DNA from: Candidatus Hydrogenedentota bacterium
GTDB lineage: Bacteria > Hydrogenedentota > Hydrogenedentia > Hydrogenedentales > SLHB01
Direction: 5' to 3'
Assembly (NCBI GenBank): GCA_020848835.1
Contig: JADLHJ010000061.1
Coordinates: 93,456-157,455, forward strand
Length of the DNA: 64,000 bases
Position numbers and translations under genes: made by a program. Below the pieces are notes generated by a model, which saw only the letters and a list, made by a program, of their open reading frames with translations, made no database searches and was not told the origin of the DNA. Position 1 is the first letter of the stretch; the number at the start of each line of letters is the position of its first letter. This document shows, piece by piece, positions 1 to 8,165 of this stretch.

Positions 1-2
1 TC

Positions 3-359
3 GTGCGCCTGCTGATCTACGTGATTCGCCTCATCACCCATCCAAAACCGGAGGCATTGCTGAAGCAATACCGCGAAGCCTACGAACGCTTCTTATGTCC
101 CGTATGCGAATACCCAATCCGCACTGGCCCAAGGAAATGGTTGTACTGGACACGTCGTACCGTGCACAAAGTCTTGCCGCCGTCCGGCGTGGGGGAAGTC
201 GAAGAGACCTATACCTGTCCCGCGTGCGGAACAGCGCTGTTTGATGCGTGCGGCGGGTGCGGCAAAGTGCGGCACACCAAGCTGCCGCATTGCGAACATT
301 GCGGCGCGGAAACCGATCCGGTGAAAACCAGCGCGCCGGTTACAGGAAGTAACGCTTAA
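3..359 (+). CDS. Zinc-ribbon protein, C-terminal part (5' end off window)
   Basis: Frame open from the left edge of the window, so the real start is probably upstream and only the last 118 residues are seen. Four CxxC knuckles are visible (CPVC, CPAC, CGGC, CEHC), enough for two zinc ribbons, separated by a basic stretch containing WLYWTRR. The N-terminal part of the visible region is helical and basic. Such double ribbons occur at the ends of otherwise unrelated proteins, and I do not recognise the family. The last 20 bases overlap the 3' end of the convergent ftsA-like gene. The last residues (SAPVTGSNA) look like a disordered tail. The coding call is good; the function is unknown. Confidence 0.7.
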   Translation: MRLLIYVIRLITHPKPEALLKQYREAYERFLCPVCEYPIRTGPRKWLYWTRRTVHKVLPPSGVGEVEETYTCPACGTALFDACGGCGKVRHTKLPHCEHCGAETDPVKTSAPVTGSNA

Positions 360-1623
360 GAAAACGTGCGGCGCGACGCGACACCGATACCATCGAGCCG
401 CGGGGTTCGATGCGGCCGTGGCGGGCCGCGGCGCGAAATTCGAATGCGTGGCGTGCAATACCAATTGCAGCGGAGAACTCGGGCGATTCGACACCATTCG
501 GCAGAACTTCGACGCCCGTAGGCATACCAATGCGGCAGGGGACCTGGAATACCGCCTCGGCGAGATCCGTATATTTCTTGATCGATGCCGCGCCACCCGT
601 GAGCACAATTCCGCGTACGAGATTCTTGGTGAGCCCGCGCGCCTGGATGTGTTGGCGCACCTTTACGAGCAGCTCTTTCGCGCGTTCGTAAACAATGCCA
701 TCGAGATCCACGCGATCGACGACCGACGGCGATCCCGGCACGTTGCTGCGCAGTTTTACGCGAGCCGCAGAATCGTCACTATCGCCGCGCAACGATTCTG
801 GTGTTTCATCAAACTCTTCATGGATGCACGCCTCTGATATGCCATATTCAAGAATCAGTTCATCGGCTTCTTCAAAGCTGACCTGCAATCCCGCGGCGAC
901 ATCGCGCGTGATGTGGTAGCCGCCCCACTCGAAACAGTGCGTACCGAGGATGCGGAAGTCGCGATAGATGGCAAGGCCGGTGATACCGCGTCCCAGATCG
1001 AGTACACCGACGCCCAGCTCAAGATCTTCCGGCGTCAAGCATCCAAGCGCCGATGCGATCGGCACGAAAATCATGTCCTCAAGCTCACGCCCCTGCGATT
1101 CGATGCACGTAACGATATTGTCTTCAATCACTGCCGGCAGGCGCGCAAAATGAATGCGCGTCTTCAAAACCTGCCCACGAATGCCGATCGGATCAATCAC
1201 GCGCATATCGTCCACATACCATTCCTGCGCGCTGATCGACGATGTGACGCGTTTGCCGGGGGCGAGGATATCGCGCGAGGCGATGTCGCGTGCCTCGATC
1301 ATATTGGAATGTTCGACGATGTCTCGTTCGATCTTGCAGGTGCCCTCACGAATAAAGGTCTCGACCTTCTTGCCGTTGACGCCGCAAAACACCGAAGTGA
1401 TCTTCGTGCGGGATTCTTTCTCGGCGAAGTTCAGCGCGCGCTTGAGCGAGAGTTGCGCGGCGGCGCGGTCCTGTATCACTCCCTGCGACACACAACCGTG
1501 CGCCGGCGCCGTGCCGTGGCCGATGATTTGAATGGTGCCGTCGTTGTCACGCCGCGCGACCAGCACGCGTATGTCCCGTGATCCGAAATCGACTACGCTG
1601 ACAATCTCGCCTCTGCCTCGCAA
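340..1623 (-). CDS. ftsA: FtsA-like cell division ATPase (actin fold)
   Basis: Actin/Hsp70-fold protein of 427 residues, the usual FtsA length. FtsA tethers FtsZ filaments to the inner membrane and recruits the divisome. Visible: phosphate-1 motif VVDFGSRDIRVLV near residue 10; an SHS2/1C-type segment around residues 85-165; phosphate-2 motif LDLGRGITGLAIY near 210; adenosine motif IVLTGGAASIKKY near 340; and a C-terminal amphipathic helix SRRAARFLKRYFL that fits the FtsA membrane-targeting sequence. The phosphate-2 motif is unusual: the Asp/Asn normally ending DLGGGTTD is Gly. The start is TTG at 1623, because AGGA lies six bases upstream and no nearer ATG fits. Neither ftsZ nor ftsQ is adjacent. 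The gene lies 113 bp downstream of a coiled-coil gene on the same strand. A PilM-type relative is less likely, given the C-terminal helix. Confidence 0.85.
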   Translation of the reverse strand: MRGRGEIVSVVDFGSRDIRVLVARRDNDGTIQIIGHGTAPAHGCVSQGVIQDRAAAQLSLKRALNFAEKESRTKITSVFCGVNGKKVETFIREGTCKIERDIVEHSNMIEARDIASRDILAPGKRVTSSISAQEWYVDDMRVIDPIGIRGQVLKTRIHFARLPAVIEDNIVTCIESQGRELEDMIFVPIASALGCLTPEDLELGVGVLDLGRGITGLAIYRDFRILGTHCFEWGGYHITRDVAAGLQVSFEEADELILEYGISEACIHEEFDETPESLRGDSDDSAARVKLRSNVPGSPSVVDRVDLDGIVYERAKELLVKVRQHIQARGLTKNLVRGIVLTGGAASIKKYTDLAEAVFQVPCRIGMPTGVEVLPNGVESPEFSAAIGIARHAFEFRAAARHGRIEPRGSMVSVSRRAARFLKRYFL

Positions 1624-1736
1624 AATAAGTCCTCATTTCTATCGTTCGATCGGCATGCACAATGAACCATCAAACGATACACACACGAACCGAATACAAT
1701 TCGGCCGTACTTCCCCAAAATGTAACTGCGCTAATA

Positions 1737-3920
1737 CTAAAACAACATATCGTCGCCGCTGCCGCCAGTCGCGCCTTCGGCGTTGCGAATCTGTTCGATC
1801 GTCTGTTCGATATCCGCGACGGACGCACGCTGTCTATTCAACGATTCACGCGCACGCTCCATCGTGCTTTCGTTGTCCGCCTGCTTCCGCTGCAACTGCT
1901 TCACAGACTGCCTCGCGTCTTCCAGCTTCACGCGCGCGTCCTGCTCCGTGCTCAACGTCGTATCCAGCGTTTCTTTTGCTGCACTTTCCAGCGTGCGCGC
2001 TTCGTCCAACGCTTCCATCGCCGCGCCGCGCTGGCGTTGGCCTTCATCGCGCTGCGCTTCGAGCTCGCGGATGCGCCGCTCGATGTCCGCGATGCGCGAA
2101 TCGATACCGTCGAGGCTGCTCTGCATCGCCTGCGTGTGACGCCCGCGATCGAGCAATAGGCCGCGGCGTTCGCTCACGGCAGTCTCTGCCTCGGCAACTC
2201 GAACTTCGGATTGCTGCACTTGGGTGCGCGCCGCTTCAATCGCGCGCACACCATCCTGTAAACGTGTCTCCGCAAGGCGCACGCGCGCTTCCGCTTCGGA
2301 TGCCTGTGCACGCGCAATGCTCGCCGCGGCCTGCATCGCGAGCAATTTCGCATCGGCGATCGAACCATGTTTCACGGCCCGGCGCGCGGTATCGAGTAGA
2401 TGCGTGGCGGGGTCATCCGACTCAAAAGGTTCGTCGTCTTCTGCCGCGCTGGTAACAACGCGCACTGCGTCATCGTCATCTTCATGAACGCGATCCGCAC
2501 CCCAAGCATCGTCCATCGAAGGCACGTCGTCGTCCTCTTGACCCGTTTCCACCGACAATTCTATCTTCGGTTCCTGGAAAGGTATTTCCGGCGGGGTTTG
2601 CGCCGCGACACTTGGCGCCGTCGCCGCATTTTCCAGCGGACGCTCCGACCAGAACGCCAGGTAATCGTCGCACTCGCTCAGCCAGTTCTGAAGAATCGAA
2701 TCTCCGGCGCCCGGCAGCATTGCATCGCCGAAATGCCCACCAAACGCATACGCGAGTTCAAAGAAACGATCATCGCGCGCGTTAGGGTGGTTTTGCGCGA
2801 GATTGCAGATGCGCTCCATCGCTCGGCATGCGCGTGCAGCGCCGGTCCAGTTATTCGCATCGGCACGCTCGCGCAGATCGTGCAGGCTCGCATGCATGCG
2901 GCCAAATACCGGGCCAATCACGCTTTCGTCTTCTTGCTCAATGCGAACGAGGCAATCGCACAAACGATCCAACACTACCGCGACGTCCGGCGCGGGAGCT
3001 GCCGCCACAGCAGGCTCAATATTGGTGATAGCCGCTGGTTCATCCACCGGCATTTCCAGTACGGGTTCCGGCGCGTACTCCGCCAATGAATCAATGTCTT
3101 CAAGTTCAAAGGGCGACGCGTCGGTCTCTTTCGTTTCCTCGACTGTCCCTTCGTCGCCGACATCTTCAAATTCGTCTTCTAATTCCTCTTCCTCAGCATC
3201 CTCGACGTCTTCGTCTTCGACGACCGGCACGTCGCCCATCTCAATTTCTTCAACATCGGCGTCCGTGAACGGCTTCTCCGGTTCGAGGATACGAAGCGAC
3301 GGCGCGCGCTGCCCTTGCGGTTGCGGCGCGGAGGCTTTCGAACTGCGACGGTCATCTTCGTCGCGCACCAAGACCAACCCCTTAGCGGCGATGTCTTCCA
3401 ACGCGACCTGGTAGCGTTCGCGCCATTTACGAATCACGCCCGAGCGCACCTTGTCTACGATCAGATCACCAACCATCAAGCAAAGGATTTCGTAGCTGTC
3501 CGCGAGAAACGGCACGCACTCGTTCGCACGGCCCGCGTTCTCATAGGTCTGAAGCACACGGCCTGTCTCAGTCAGCGCCTCTACCAGATCCTGCCAGCGC
3601 TGCTCGACAGCAATCTCGACAGCCTGAATCAGATAGTTCATGCACTCGTCGGACCAGTGCTCCTGGGGTGCGCCGTTGCGGGCTTTCACAAATTGTCGCT
3701 GGAATCGGCCCAGCGCGGTCAGCAGGCGTTGCGTCGGATCACTTGTCATGGCTGGGTCTTCCGCGAGGTTATCGGTTGTGGGAAGTGGGGGGGGCAGGGA
3801 TGCGTCGGCGCTGTCAGAGAGTTCGTCCGGTTCGAGTGAATCACCGGTAGACCTATCCAGCACACGAAGAGACAAGCGCCCCCATGACCGAGATTTTTGG
3901 CTCAGACGACCAAATCGCAT
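1737..3920 (-). CDS. Large acidic and coiled-coil protein, unknown function
   Basis: About 727 residues. The N-terminal 150 or so residues look helical and globular. A strongly acidic Glu/Asp-rich stretch follows (about residues 215-300), then a second helical domain (about 310-430), and finally a long heptad-like Ala/Glu/Arg/Gln-rich coiled coil from about residue 505 to 700. The protein ends in a Gly-rich tail, GSGDDMLF. No signal peptide or membrane helix is seen, so it is probably cytoplasmic. I chose ATG 3920, preceded by AGGGG at eight bases; GTG 3929 is an alternative. A sigma70-like promoter lies just upstream. It precedes ftsA on the same strand with 113 bp between, so a divisome or cytoskeletal role is possible, but this is inference from position. 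No family recognised. Confidence 0.85.
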   Translation of the reverse strand: MRFGRLSQKSRSWGRLSLRVLDRSTGDSLEPDELSDSADASLPPPLPTTDNLAEDPAMTSDPTQRLLTALGRFQRQFVKARNGAPQEHWSDECMNYLIQAVEIAVEQRWQDLVEALTETGRVLQTYENAGRANECVPFLADSYEILCLMVGDLIVDKVRSGVIRKWRERYQVALEDIAAKGLVLVRDEDDRRSSKASAPQPQGQRAPSLRILEPEKPFTDADVEEIEMGDVPVVEDEDVEDAEEEELEDEFEDVGDEGTVEETKETDASPFELEDIDSLAEYAPEPVLEMPVDEPAAITNIEPAVAAAPAPDVAVVLDRLCDCLVRIEQEDESVIGPVFGRMHASLHDLRERADANNWTGAARACRAMERICNLAQNHPNARDDRFFELAYAFGGHFGDAMLPGAGDSILQNWLSECDDYLAFWSERPLENAATAPSVAAQTPPEIPFQEPKIELSVETGQEDDDVPSMDDAWGADRVHEDDDDAVRVVTSAAEDDEPFESDDPATHLLDTARRAVKHGSIADAKLLAMQAAASIARAQASEAEARVRLAETRLQDGVRAIEAARTQVQQSEVRVAEAETAVSERRGLLLDRGRHTQAMQSSLDGIDSRIADIERRIRELEAQRDEGQRQRGAAMEALDEARTLESAAKETLDTTLSTEQDARVKLEDARQSVKQLQRKQADNESTMERARESLNRQRASVADIEQTIEQIRNAEGATGGSGDDMLF

Positions 3921-3945
3921 AGTGCTCACCCCTAGCTATGGGGAG

Positions 3946-3974
3946 ATTGTAGCATAATGCGATCTTATACGCAA
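3946..3974 (-). promoter_or_regulatory. Sigma70-like promoter for the coiled-coil/ftsA genes
   Basis: On the minus strand TTGCGT (3969-3974) and TACAAT (3946-3951) are separated by exactly 17 bases, a good match to the -35/-10 consensus. The predicted start site near 3939 leaves a short leader before the AGGGG ribosome site and the ATG at 3920. Inference only. Confidence 0.5.
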
Positions 3975-4042
3975 TATATTGTGGTGATACCCAGAAAAGG
4001 CACAAAAACGTCGGGTCTCTCGTGGCGCTTGTCCTGTATTTA

Positions 4043-4062
4043 GTGGCCCTGAAAAGGGCTAC
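4043..4062 (-). terminator. Weak hairpin at the end of cysC
   Basis: An 8-bp stem including one G-U pair (GTGGCCCT/AGGGCTAC) with a four-base loop sits over the cysC stop codon. There is no T-run after it on the minus strand, so rho-independent termination is doubtful. It may simply be a 3'-end stabilising hairpin. Confidence 0.25.
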
Positions 4063-4670
4063 ACGATGACCTCAATCTTCCGAAGATAGTCCAGAACCCG
4101 GCCCGCGCTCTGCTCCAGCGTTTCGTTGCTGGTGTCAACGATCAATTCGGCGTTGTCCGGTTCTTCGTAAGGAGCGCTGATGCCCGTGAATTCCTTGATC
4201 TCGCCCGCGCGCGCTTTCTTATAAAGGCCCTTCGGATCGCGCTCTTCACAAACCCCCAGGTCGCATTTCACATACACCTCGATGAAATTGCCATCTCCGG
4301 CGATTTTACGGGCTTTGTCGCGGTCGCCCTTGTACGGAGAAATAAAGGCTGTAATGGCAATCACGCCAGCCTGAACAAACAATTGGGAAACCTCGCCAAT
4401 ACGGCGGATGTTCTCTTCGCGGTCTGCGGGGGAAAAGCCGAGATCCTTATTAAGGCCGTGGCGGATGTTGTCGCCATCGAGCACATAGGTGCTGCAACCC
4501 ATCTGATACAGCGCGTTTTCCACGGCATGCGCCAAGGTCGATTTACCAGAGCCCGATAGACCCGTAAACCACAGCACAACGGCCTTGTGCCCGTGCTGCT
4601 TCTCGCGGTCCGCCTTGGTAATGTCCGCGTGGTGCCATGTGATGTTCGTTGCCTTGACCTGGTCCGCCAT
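4059..4670 (-). CDS. cysC: Adenylylsulfate (APS) kinase
   Basis: Phosphorylates adenosine 5'-phosphosulfate with ATP to give PAPS, the sulfate donor for sulfation and an intermediate of assimilatory sulfate reduction; cytoplasmic. It is a stand-alone CysC of 203 residues, the usual family length. Visible: Walker [10 protein letters not shown] near residue 36, the APS-binding segment [17 protein letters not shown] near 64-80 followed by [11 protein letters not shown], the [13 protein letters not shown] loop near 109, and the lid-like [16 protein letters not shown] near 150. ATG 4670 has GGAGC upstream. No cysN/cysD sulfate adenylyltransferase is within reach, so this is not a canonical sulfate assimilation operon. 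It lies between two unrelated minus-strand genes. The family call is firm. Confidence 0.95.
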   Translation of the reverse strand: MADQVKATNITWHHADITKADREKQHGHKAVVLWFTGLSGSGKSTLAHAVENALYQMGCSTYVLDGDNIRHGLNKDLGFSPADREENIRRIGEVSQLFVQAGVIAITAFISPYKGDRDKARKIAGDGNFIEVYVKCDLGVCEERDPKGLYKKARAGEIKEFTGISAPYEEPDNAELIVDTSNETLEQSAGRVLDYLRKIEVIV

Positions 4671-4769
4671 GAAAATGCTCCGTTTGTGGGTTAATTTTTA
4701 TTGGAATTAGCCCAAAAGCATAGCAAAAATCGCGGCAGTTTTCGACTTTCTATTGGCGGTGATTGCGGG

Positions 4770-6584
4770 CTAAAGCCGCACACGATTCTGGAGCCTCTCC
4801 ACCTGAAATCCCACCGATGCCAATACCCGGGGCGCAGCGCGCACAATTGCGCGTGCCTTATCCTGCGTTTCCTCGTCCAGTTGCTCCCATGGTACGAGAT
4901 TTGGGTGAGTCTTCTTTGTGCGCGTCCCCGGCGCATACGTAATTCCAGCCCGCTTCTTATCCGCGCACCAGCGTTCGTGTTCCATCCGCGCCATTTCATC
5001 CACTTCAACGTCTGCGAATGCAAAGTTTTCCGCCTCCCAATCCGAAAGCGGGACGATCTGGTAGCCAAACCGTTGCAGGCGCCGAGCGAGGTGCGCGGCC
5101 TGGTGGCGGTTTGATTCTTTCAGCGGCTCTGACAATTTGTCCCATTGCACAGTCGCCGGGTTGTTTTCCGTCGGTGCACCAGTCGCGGCCACGCTCCGCA
5201 CGTATTCGGCGTGCAGCGCCTGCGCGATTAGTTCGTTGGTGCTGACGCATAGGCGTTCGGGCGTGCAGGTTTCGTCGAGCAGGTGAAATGCACGAATATT
5301 GCCGCCGTCATCGGACGCGGAAAACATCGCTGCGAAACCCGACGCCTCCGACATGCGAATGATAATGGGGATGCTCGCACCGCGCCGTTCGCAGGCGCGA
5401 TTCAAGGTAAACGCCGCGGTCAATCCGGCGCTCTCGTCATCAAAACAAATGTATATGGCCGTCGCGGACACGTTGCCGTTGATGTCGAACAAAAACGCAC
5501 CACGCGCGAAGTCCGGCGCGAGCGTATCCAGTGGGATCACTTCGAATTCGCACACGCTGTTTATTTGCGGAAACCGCGAACGCAGACGTTCGAGCCGTTC
5601 GGCGCCGCCACGATCCACAATGGTGATGCGCAACTTGCGCTGTTGATTTCCGCCTGAGTTACGCCACGCCCGCGCCGATTGCAGCACCAGGCTGGAACCG
5701 AAGCGGCCGGGGCCGACGACGACAATCTGCGGAAGAGCCTCATGCTCCGTGTTGGCTCGATCGATGAAGGGATGCCGATCGAGCAAGTTGCGCGCGCCGG
5801 TTTCGTAGATACAGAAAAACTCAACCTTCACTGGAGACGATTGCACAGATTCCACCTCGCGTTCGCGTAGGAATCGGCACAACTCCAGATCGTGAATGTG
5901 CGCAAAAGAGGTTAGTTGGGAGGCGCCCTCGCCAATCAAGGTTCTCGCTTGCATCGCTATTTCGGCGTTTCGTCCATCACTACCGGTCAGCGCAAAGAGG
6001 AATCGCGCACGTTGCACTGCGGCGCGGCGAAGCACAAACAGATCCTGCGCGTCGCCGTGGAGCAAGATAATGTCGCGAAACCTGAACTCGTCACCGTAAG
6101 CATTTGACTGCGCATTATCGATTACAACGACGCGGTGACCTTGCTCGCGCAGGGCCTTGGCGAGCAGCAGCCCTTTCTTCCCAAGGCCGCAGATGACAAT
6201 GTGGTTGCGCCACCAGAGCAGTCGTGCGAGGTTGTAGCGCTCGCGGAACAGCGCCCCAAGGCCAAGGAATACCGCATGTGCGAAGAGGAGCGGTGTCGCG
6301 AAACGAGAAACTTCCAAAGTCCACGGTACGTTCCCCGATACGTCCGCTCCGAGGCCGGCAATCTTGAAGGTCTTGTAAAGCGCATCAAATGCCGTGGCCT
6401 GCGGGCCAAGGTATTCACGGTAGCCGACAAAGCCGAGGCCCAGCGAAATGAGAATCAGGACGATGCTGATCAGCCAGTACCACGCGCGAAGCCAATTGGC
6501 TACGCGCGTGCCAACGGTAGGCTGGCGCAATTTCGTTGTAACAGTCGTCTTGTCGTTTAGCGCGCTGGACAATGGACACCCCAC
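4770..6584 (-). CDS. Membrane protein with two TrkA-N Rossmann domains and a C-terminal RyR domain
   Basis: 604 residues. Two hydrophobic segments near residues 33-53 and 93-115 flank a short extracytoplasmic loop that lacks a recognisable K+ selectivity filter (no TVGYG-like motif). A TrkA-N Rossmann domain follows from about 128 (HIVICGLGKKG, GxGxxG), then a second Rossmann-like domain from about 285 (IVVVGPGRFGSS). The C-terminal ~100 residues match the ryanodine-receptor RyR repeat (Pfam PF02026), for example MARMEHERWCADKKRAG followed by HPNLVPWEQL. TrkA-N/RCK domains bind NAD(H) or nucleotides and gate ion transport; bacterial RyR domains are poorly understood. Start taken at GTG 6584, with TTG 6572 as an alternative. 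Probably a ligand-sensing ion-channel-like or regulatory membrane protein; transport activity is unproven. Confidence 0.8.
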   Translation of the reverse strand: MGCPLSSALNDKTTVTTKLRQPTVGTRVANWLRAWYWLISIVLILISLGLGFVGYREYLGPQATAFDALYKTFKIAGLGADVSGNVPWTLEVSRFATPLLFAHAVFLGLGALFRERYNLARLLWWRNHIVICGLGKKGLLLAKALREQGHRVVVIDNAQSNAYGDEFRFRDIILLHGDAQDLFVLRRAAVQRARFLFALTGSDGRNAEIAMQARTLIGEGASQLTSFAHIHDLELCRFLREREVESVQSSPVKVEFFCIYETGARNLLDRHPFIDRANTEHEALPQIVVVGPGRFGSSLVLQSARAWRNSGGNQQRKLRITIVDRGGAERLERLRSRFPQINSVCEFEVIPLDTLAPDFARGAFLFDINGNVSATAIYICFDDESAGLTAAFTLNRACERRGASIPIIIRMSEASGFAAMFSASDDGGNIRAFHLLDETCTPERLCVSTNELIAQALHAEYVRSVAATGAPTENNPATVQWDKLSEPLKESNRHQAAHLARRLQRFGYQIVPLSDWEAENFAFADVEVDEMARMEHERWCADKKRAGITYAPGTRTKKTHPNLVPWEQLDEETQDKARAIVRAAPRVLASVGFQVERLQNRVRL

Positions 6585-6665
6585 CCCGATTCAAGGTGCA
6601 GCTTTGCGAGCCGATGGTAGCGCGAACGCGAGTGCCGTGCAACGGCGTTATGCTAAACTGCGAAG

Positions 6666-7547
6666 ATGCACGCAAAAATCAAATCGTTTATTTACCTGCT
6701 TGTCCTATGCCTGGGAAGTCTACTGGCATTGGCCGACGCGCCGGAGCCAGTTCCGCCCGCGGTTGCTGAGGCTACTGCGGAAGAGTTTCCGGTGGCCGTG
6801 GATGGAACGACAATCACCGTCCGCGTGTTAACGCCGCCCGCGAACAAACTGGCGAAAAATCCCGCATTGTTTATGGCCTTTGCGGTAGATCGCAACACCA
6901 CATTAACAAAGCGCCCTTACTGTCTGGCCGCCGAGTATTTCCTGGAGAACGGACACCGCGCACTGAGTTTTGATTTGCCATCCCACGGTGATCGCGTTGG
7001 TGCATTGCGTTCCGGTATCGACGGCTTTCGCGATGCATTCGTCGCCGGCAACAATGTGTTCGCCGGGTTCGTCTGGGAAGGCAAGGCCGTTATCGATGAA
7101 TGCATCAAGCGCGGGCTCGCGACACCCGGGCGCATCGCAGTAGGCGGCACCTCGCGCGGTGGCTACATGTCGCTGCGCTTGCTAGCGGGTGATGATCGCA
7201 TTGTAGCCGGCGCAGGTTTCGCGCCCGTGACCGATTGGCGCGATCTGCGCGAATTCAGTGAAGACAAAACGCGAGAGGACGTAGCGGCGCTCTATCTCTC
7301 AAACTTCATTCCTGCGCTCGCCGGTAAGCACGTGTTCGTTGCGATTGGCAAGACTGACGAACGCGTGAGCACGGCAAAGTGCCAAGCTTTTGCCGAATCC
7401 TTGCAACAAGCGAACACGGCCGCGAACAAACCCGCTGGTACCGTTGACTTTCATCTAACCGACGACGCGGGACATTCATTAAGCGACACGTGGTACGAAA
7501 AAGGGCGTGCCTTCCTTTTGCAAAGCGTCGCACTCCCGTCGCCCTAA
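6666..7547 (+). CDS. Secreted alpha/beta hydrolase
   Basis: 293 residues with a cleavable signal peptide (basic start, hydrophobic segment FIYLLVLCLGSLLALA, Ala-type cleavage site near residue 24), so probably periplasmic or exported. The alpha/beta-hydrolase nucleophile elbow is GGTSRGG (about residues 160-166). A plausible acidic residue lies in GKTDERVS (about 226) and the catalytic His in DDAGHSLSD (about 276). The dipeptidyl-peptidase/acetyl-esterase-like branch fits best, but the substrate cannot be read from sequence. ATG 6666 was chosen because it begins the signal peptide. It is divergent from the TrkA-N/RyR gene, and 30 bp upstream of the acetyltransferase gene on the same strand, so the two may be co-transcribed. 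Confidence 0.85.
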   Translation: MHAKIKSFIYLLVLCLGSLLALADAPEPVPPAVAEATAEEFPVAVDGTTITVRVLTPPANKLAKNPALFMAFAVDRNTTLTKRPYCLAAEYFLENGHRALSFDLPSHGDRVGALRSGIDGFRDAFVAGNNVFAGFVWEGKAVIDECIKRGLATPGRIAVGGTSRGGYMSLRLLAGDDRIVAGAGFAPVTDWRDLREFSEDKTREDVAALYLSNFIPALAGKHVFVAIGKTDERVSTAKCQAFAESLQQANTAANKPAGTVDFHLTDDAGHSLSDTWYEKGRAFLLQSVALPSP

Positions 7548-7577
7548 CACGTTTGCGCATTTGCACGGCCAAACCTA

Positions 7578-8069
7578 ATGCACGAATATACGGTTCGTCC
7601 AATAACTTCGGAAGATCAAGACTTCCTCTGGGAAATTGTCTATCACGCGATCCACGTGCCGCCCGGCGCGGAACCACCACCGCGCTCCATTCTGAATGAA
7701 CCCGGCGTTTCGAAATATGTACGCGAGTGGGGGAGACCCGGCGACTTCGGGCTGCTTGCCGAAGAACAGAAAACCTCGCAGAGAATCGGCGCGGCGTGGC
7801 TGCGCCTTTTCACATTGGATGATCCGGGTTATGGGTTTGTAGATGAAAACATCCCTGAACTATCCATAGCGTTATTCCCGGGATTCAGGGGTAGCGGGAT
7901 TGGCACTGCACTAATGACGCGCATCTTCGAACATGCGAAGTCGCTTTATCCCGCAGTGTCGCTTAGCGTCGTCGCATCGAATCCCGCGCTACGGCTATAT
8001 GAACGCTTGGGATTCCAGCGCGTCAGCGTTACAGGCAACTCCATTACCGCACAGTTGAGATTCGCTTGA
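7578..8069 (+). CDS. GNAT family N-acetyltransferase
   Basis: 163 residues, typical for a single-domain GNAT enzyme that transfers acetyl from acetyl-CoA to an amine. It starts MHEYTVRPITSEDQDFLWE (the usual beta1-alpha1 opening). The acetyl-CoA pyrophosphate loop is motif A, SIALFPGFRGSGIGTALM (about residues 95-112; R/Q-x-x-G-x-G/A). The C-terminal ALRLYERLGFQRVS is the common GNAT ending. Substrate unknown. It sits directly downstream of the secreted hydrolase and about 100 bp upstream of the sugar-nucleotide cluster. Confidence 0.9.
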   Translation: MHEYTVRPITSEDQDFLWEIVYHAIHVPPGAEPPPRSILNEPGVSKYVREWGRPGDFGLLAEEQKTSQRIGAAWLRLFTLDDPGYGFVDENIPELSIALFPGFRGSGIGTALMTRIFEHAKSLYPAVSLSVVASNPALRLYERLGFQRVSVTGNSITAQLRFA

Positions 8070-8100
8070 CCGTCTGTTTTCGCGCGTGGAATTTGATTGA

Positions 8101-8147
8101 TATGATGCACAGATAGTTTCGCCATGTGTAGGGGTGTACCGGCGAAA
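8101..8147 (+). promoter_or_regulatory. Possible -10 element and leader hairpin before the GalU-like gene
   Basis: TATGAT at 8101-8106 resembles a -10 box, but no good -35 lies at the right distance. Downstream, TTTCGCC (8117-8123) pairs perfectly with GGCGAAA (8141-8147) around a 17-base loop. This could be a structured leader; no known riboswitch was recognised. Confidence 0.25.
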
Positions 8148-8165
8148 GCAACAAAGGAATAGGCA

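Noticed and set aside
340..1623. MreB or DnaK instead of FtsA
   Set aside because: Has an SHS2/1C-type segment and C-terminal amphipathic helix; lacks the Hsp70 substrate domain and MreB length and motifs.
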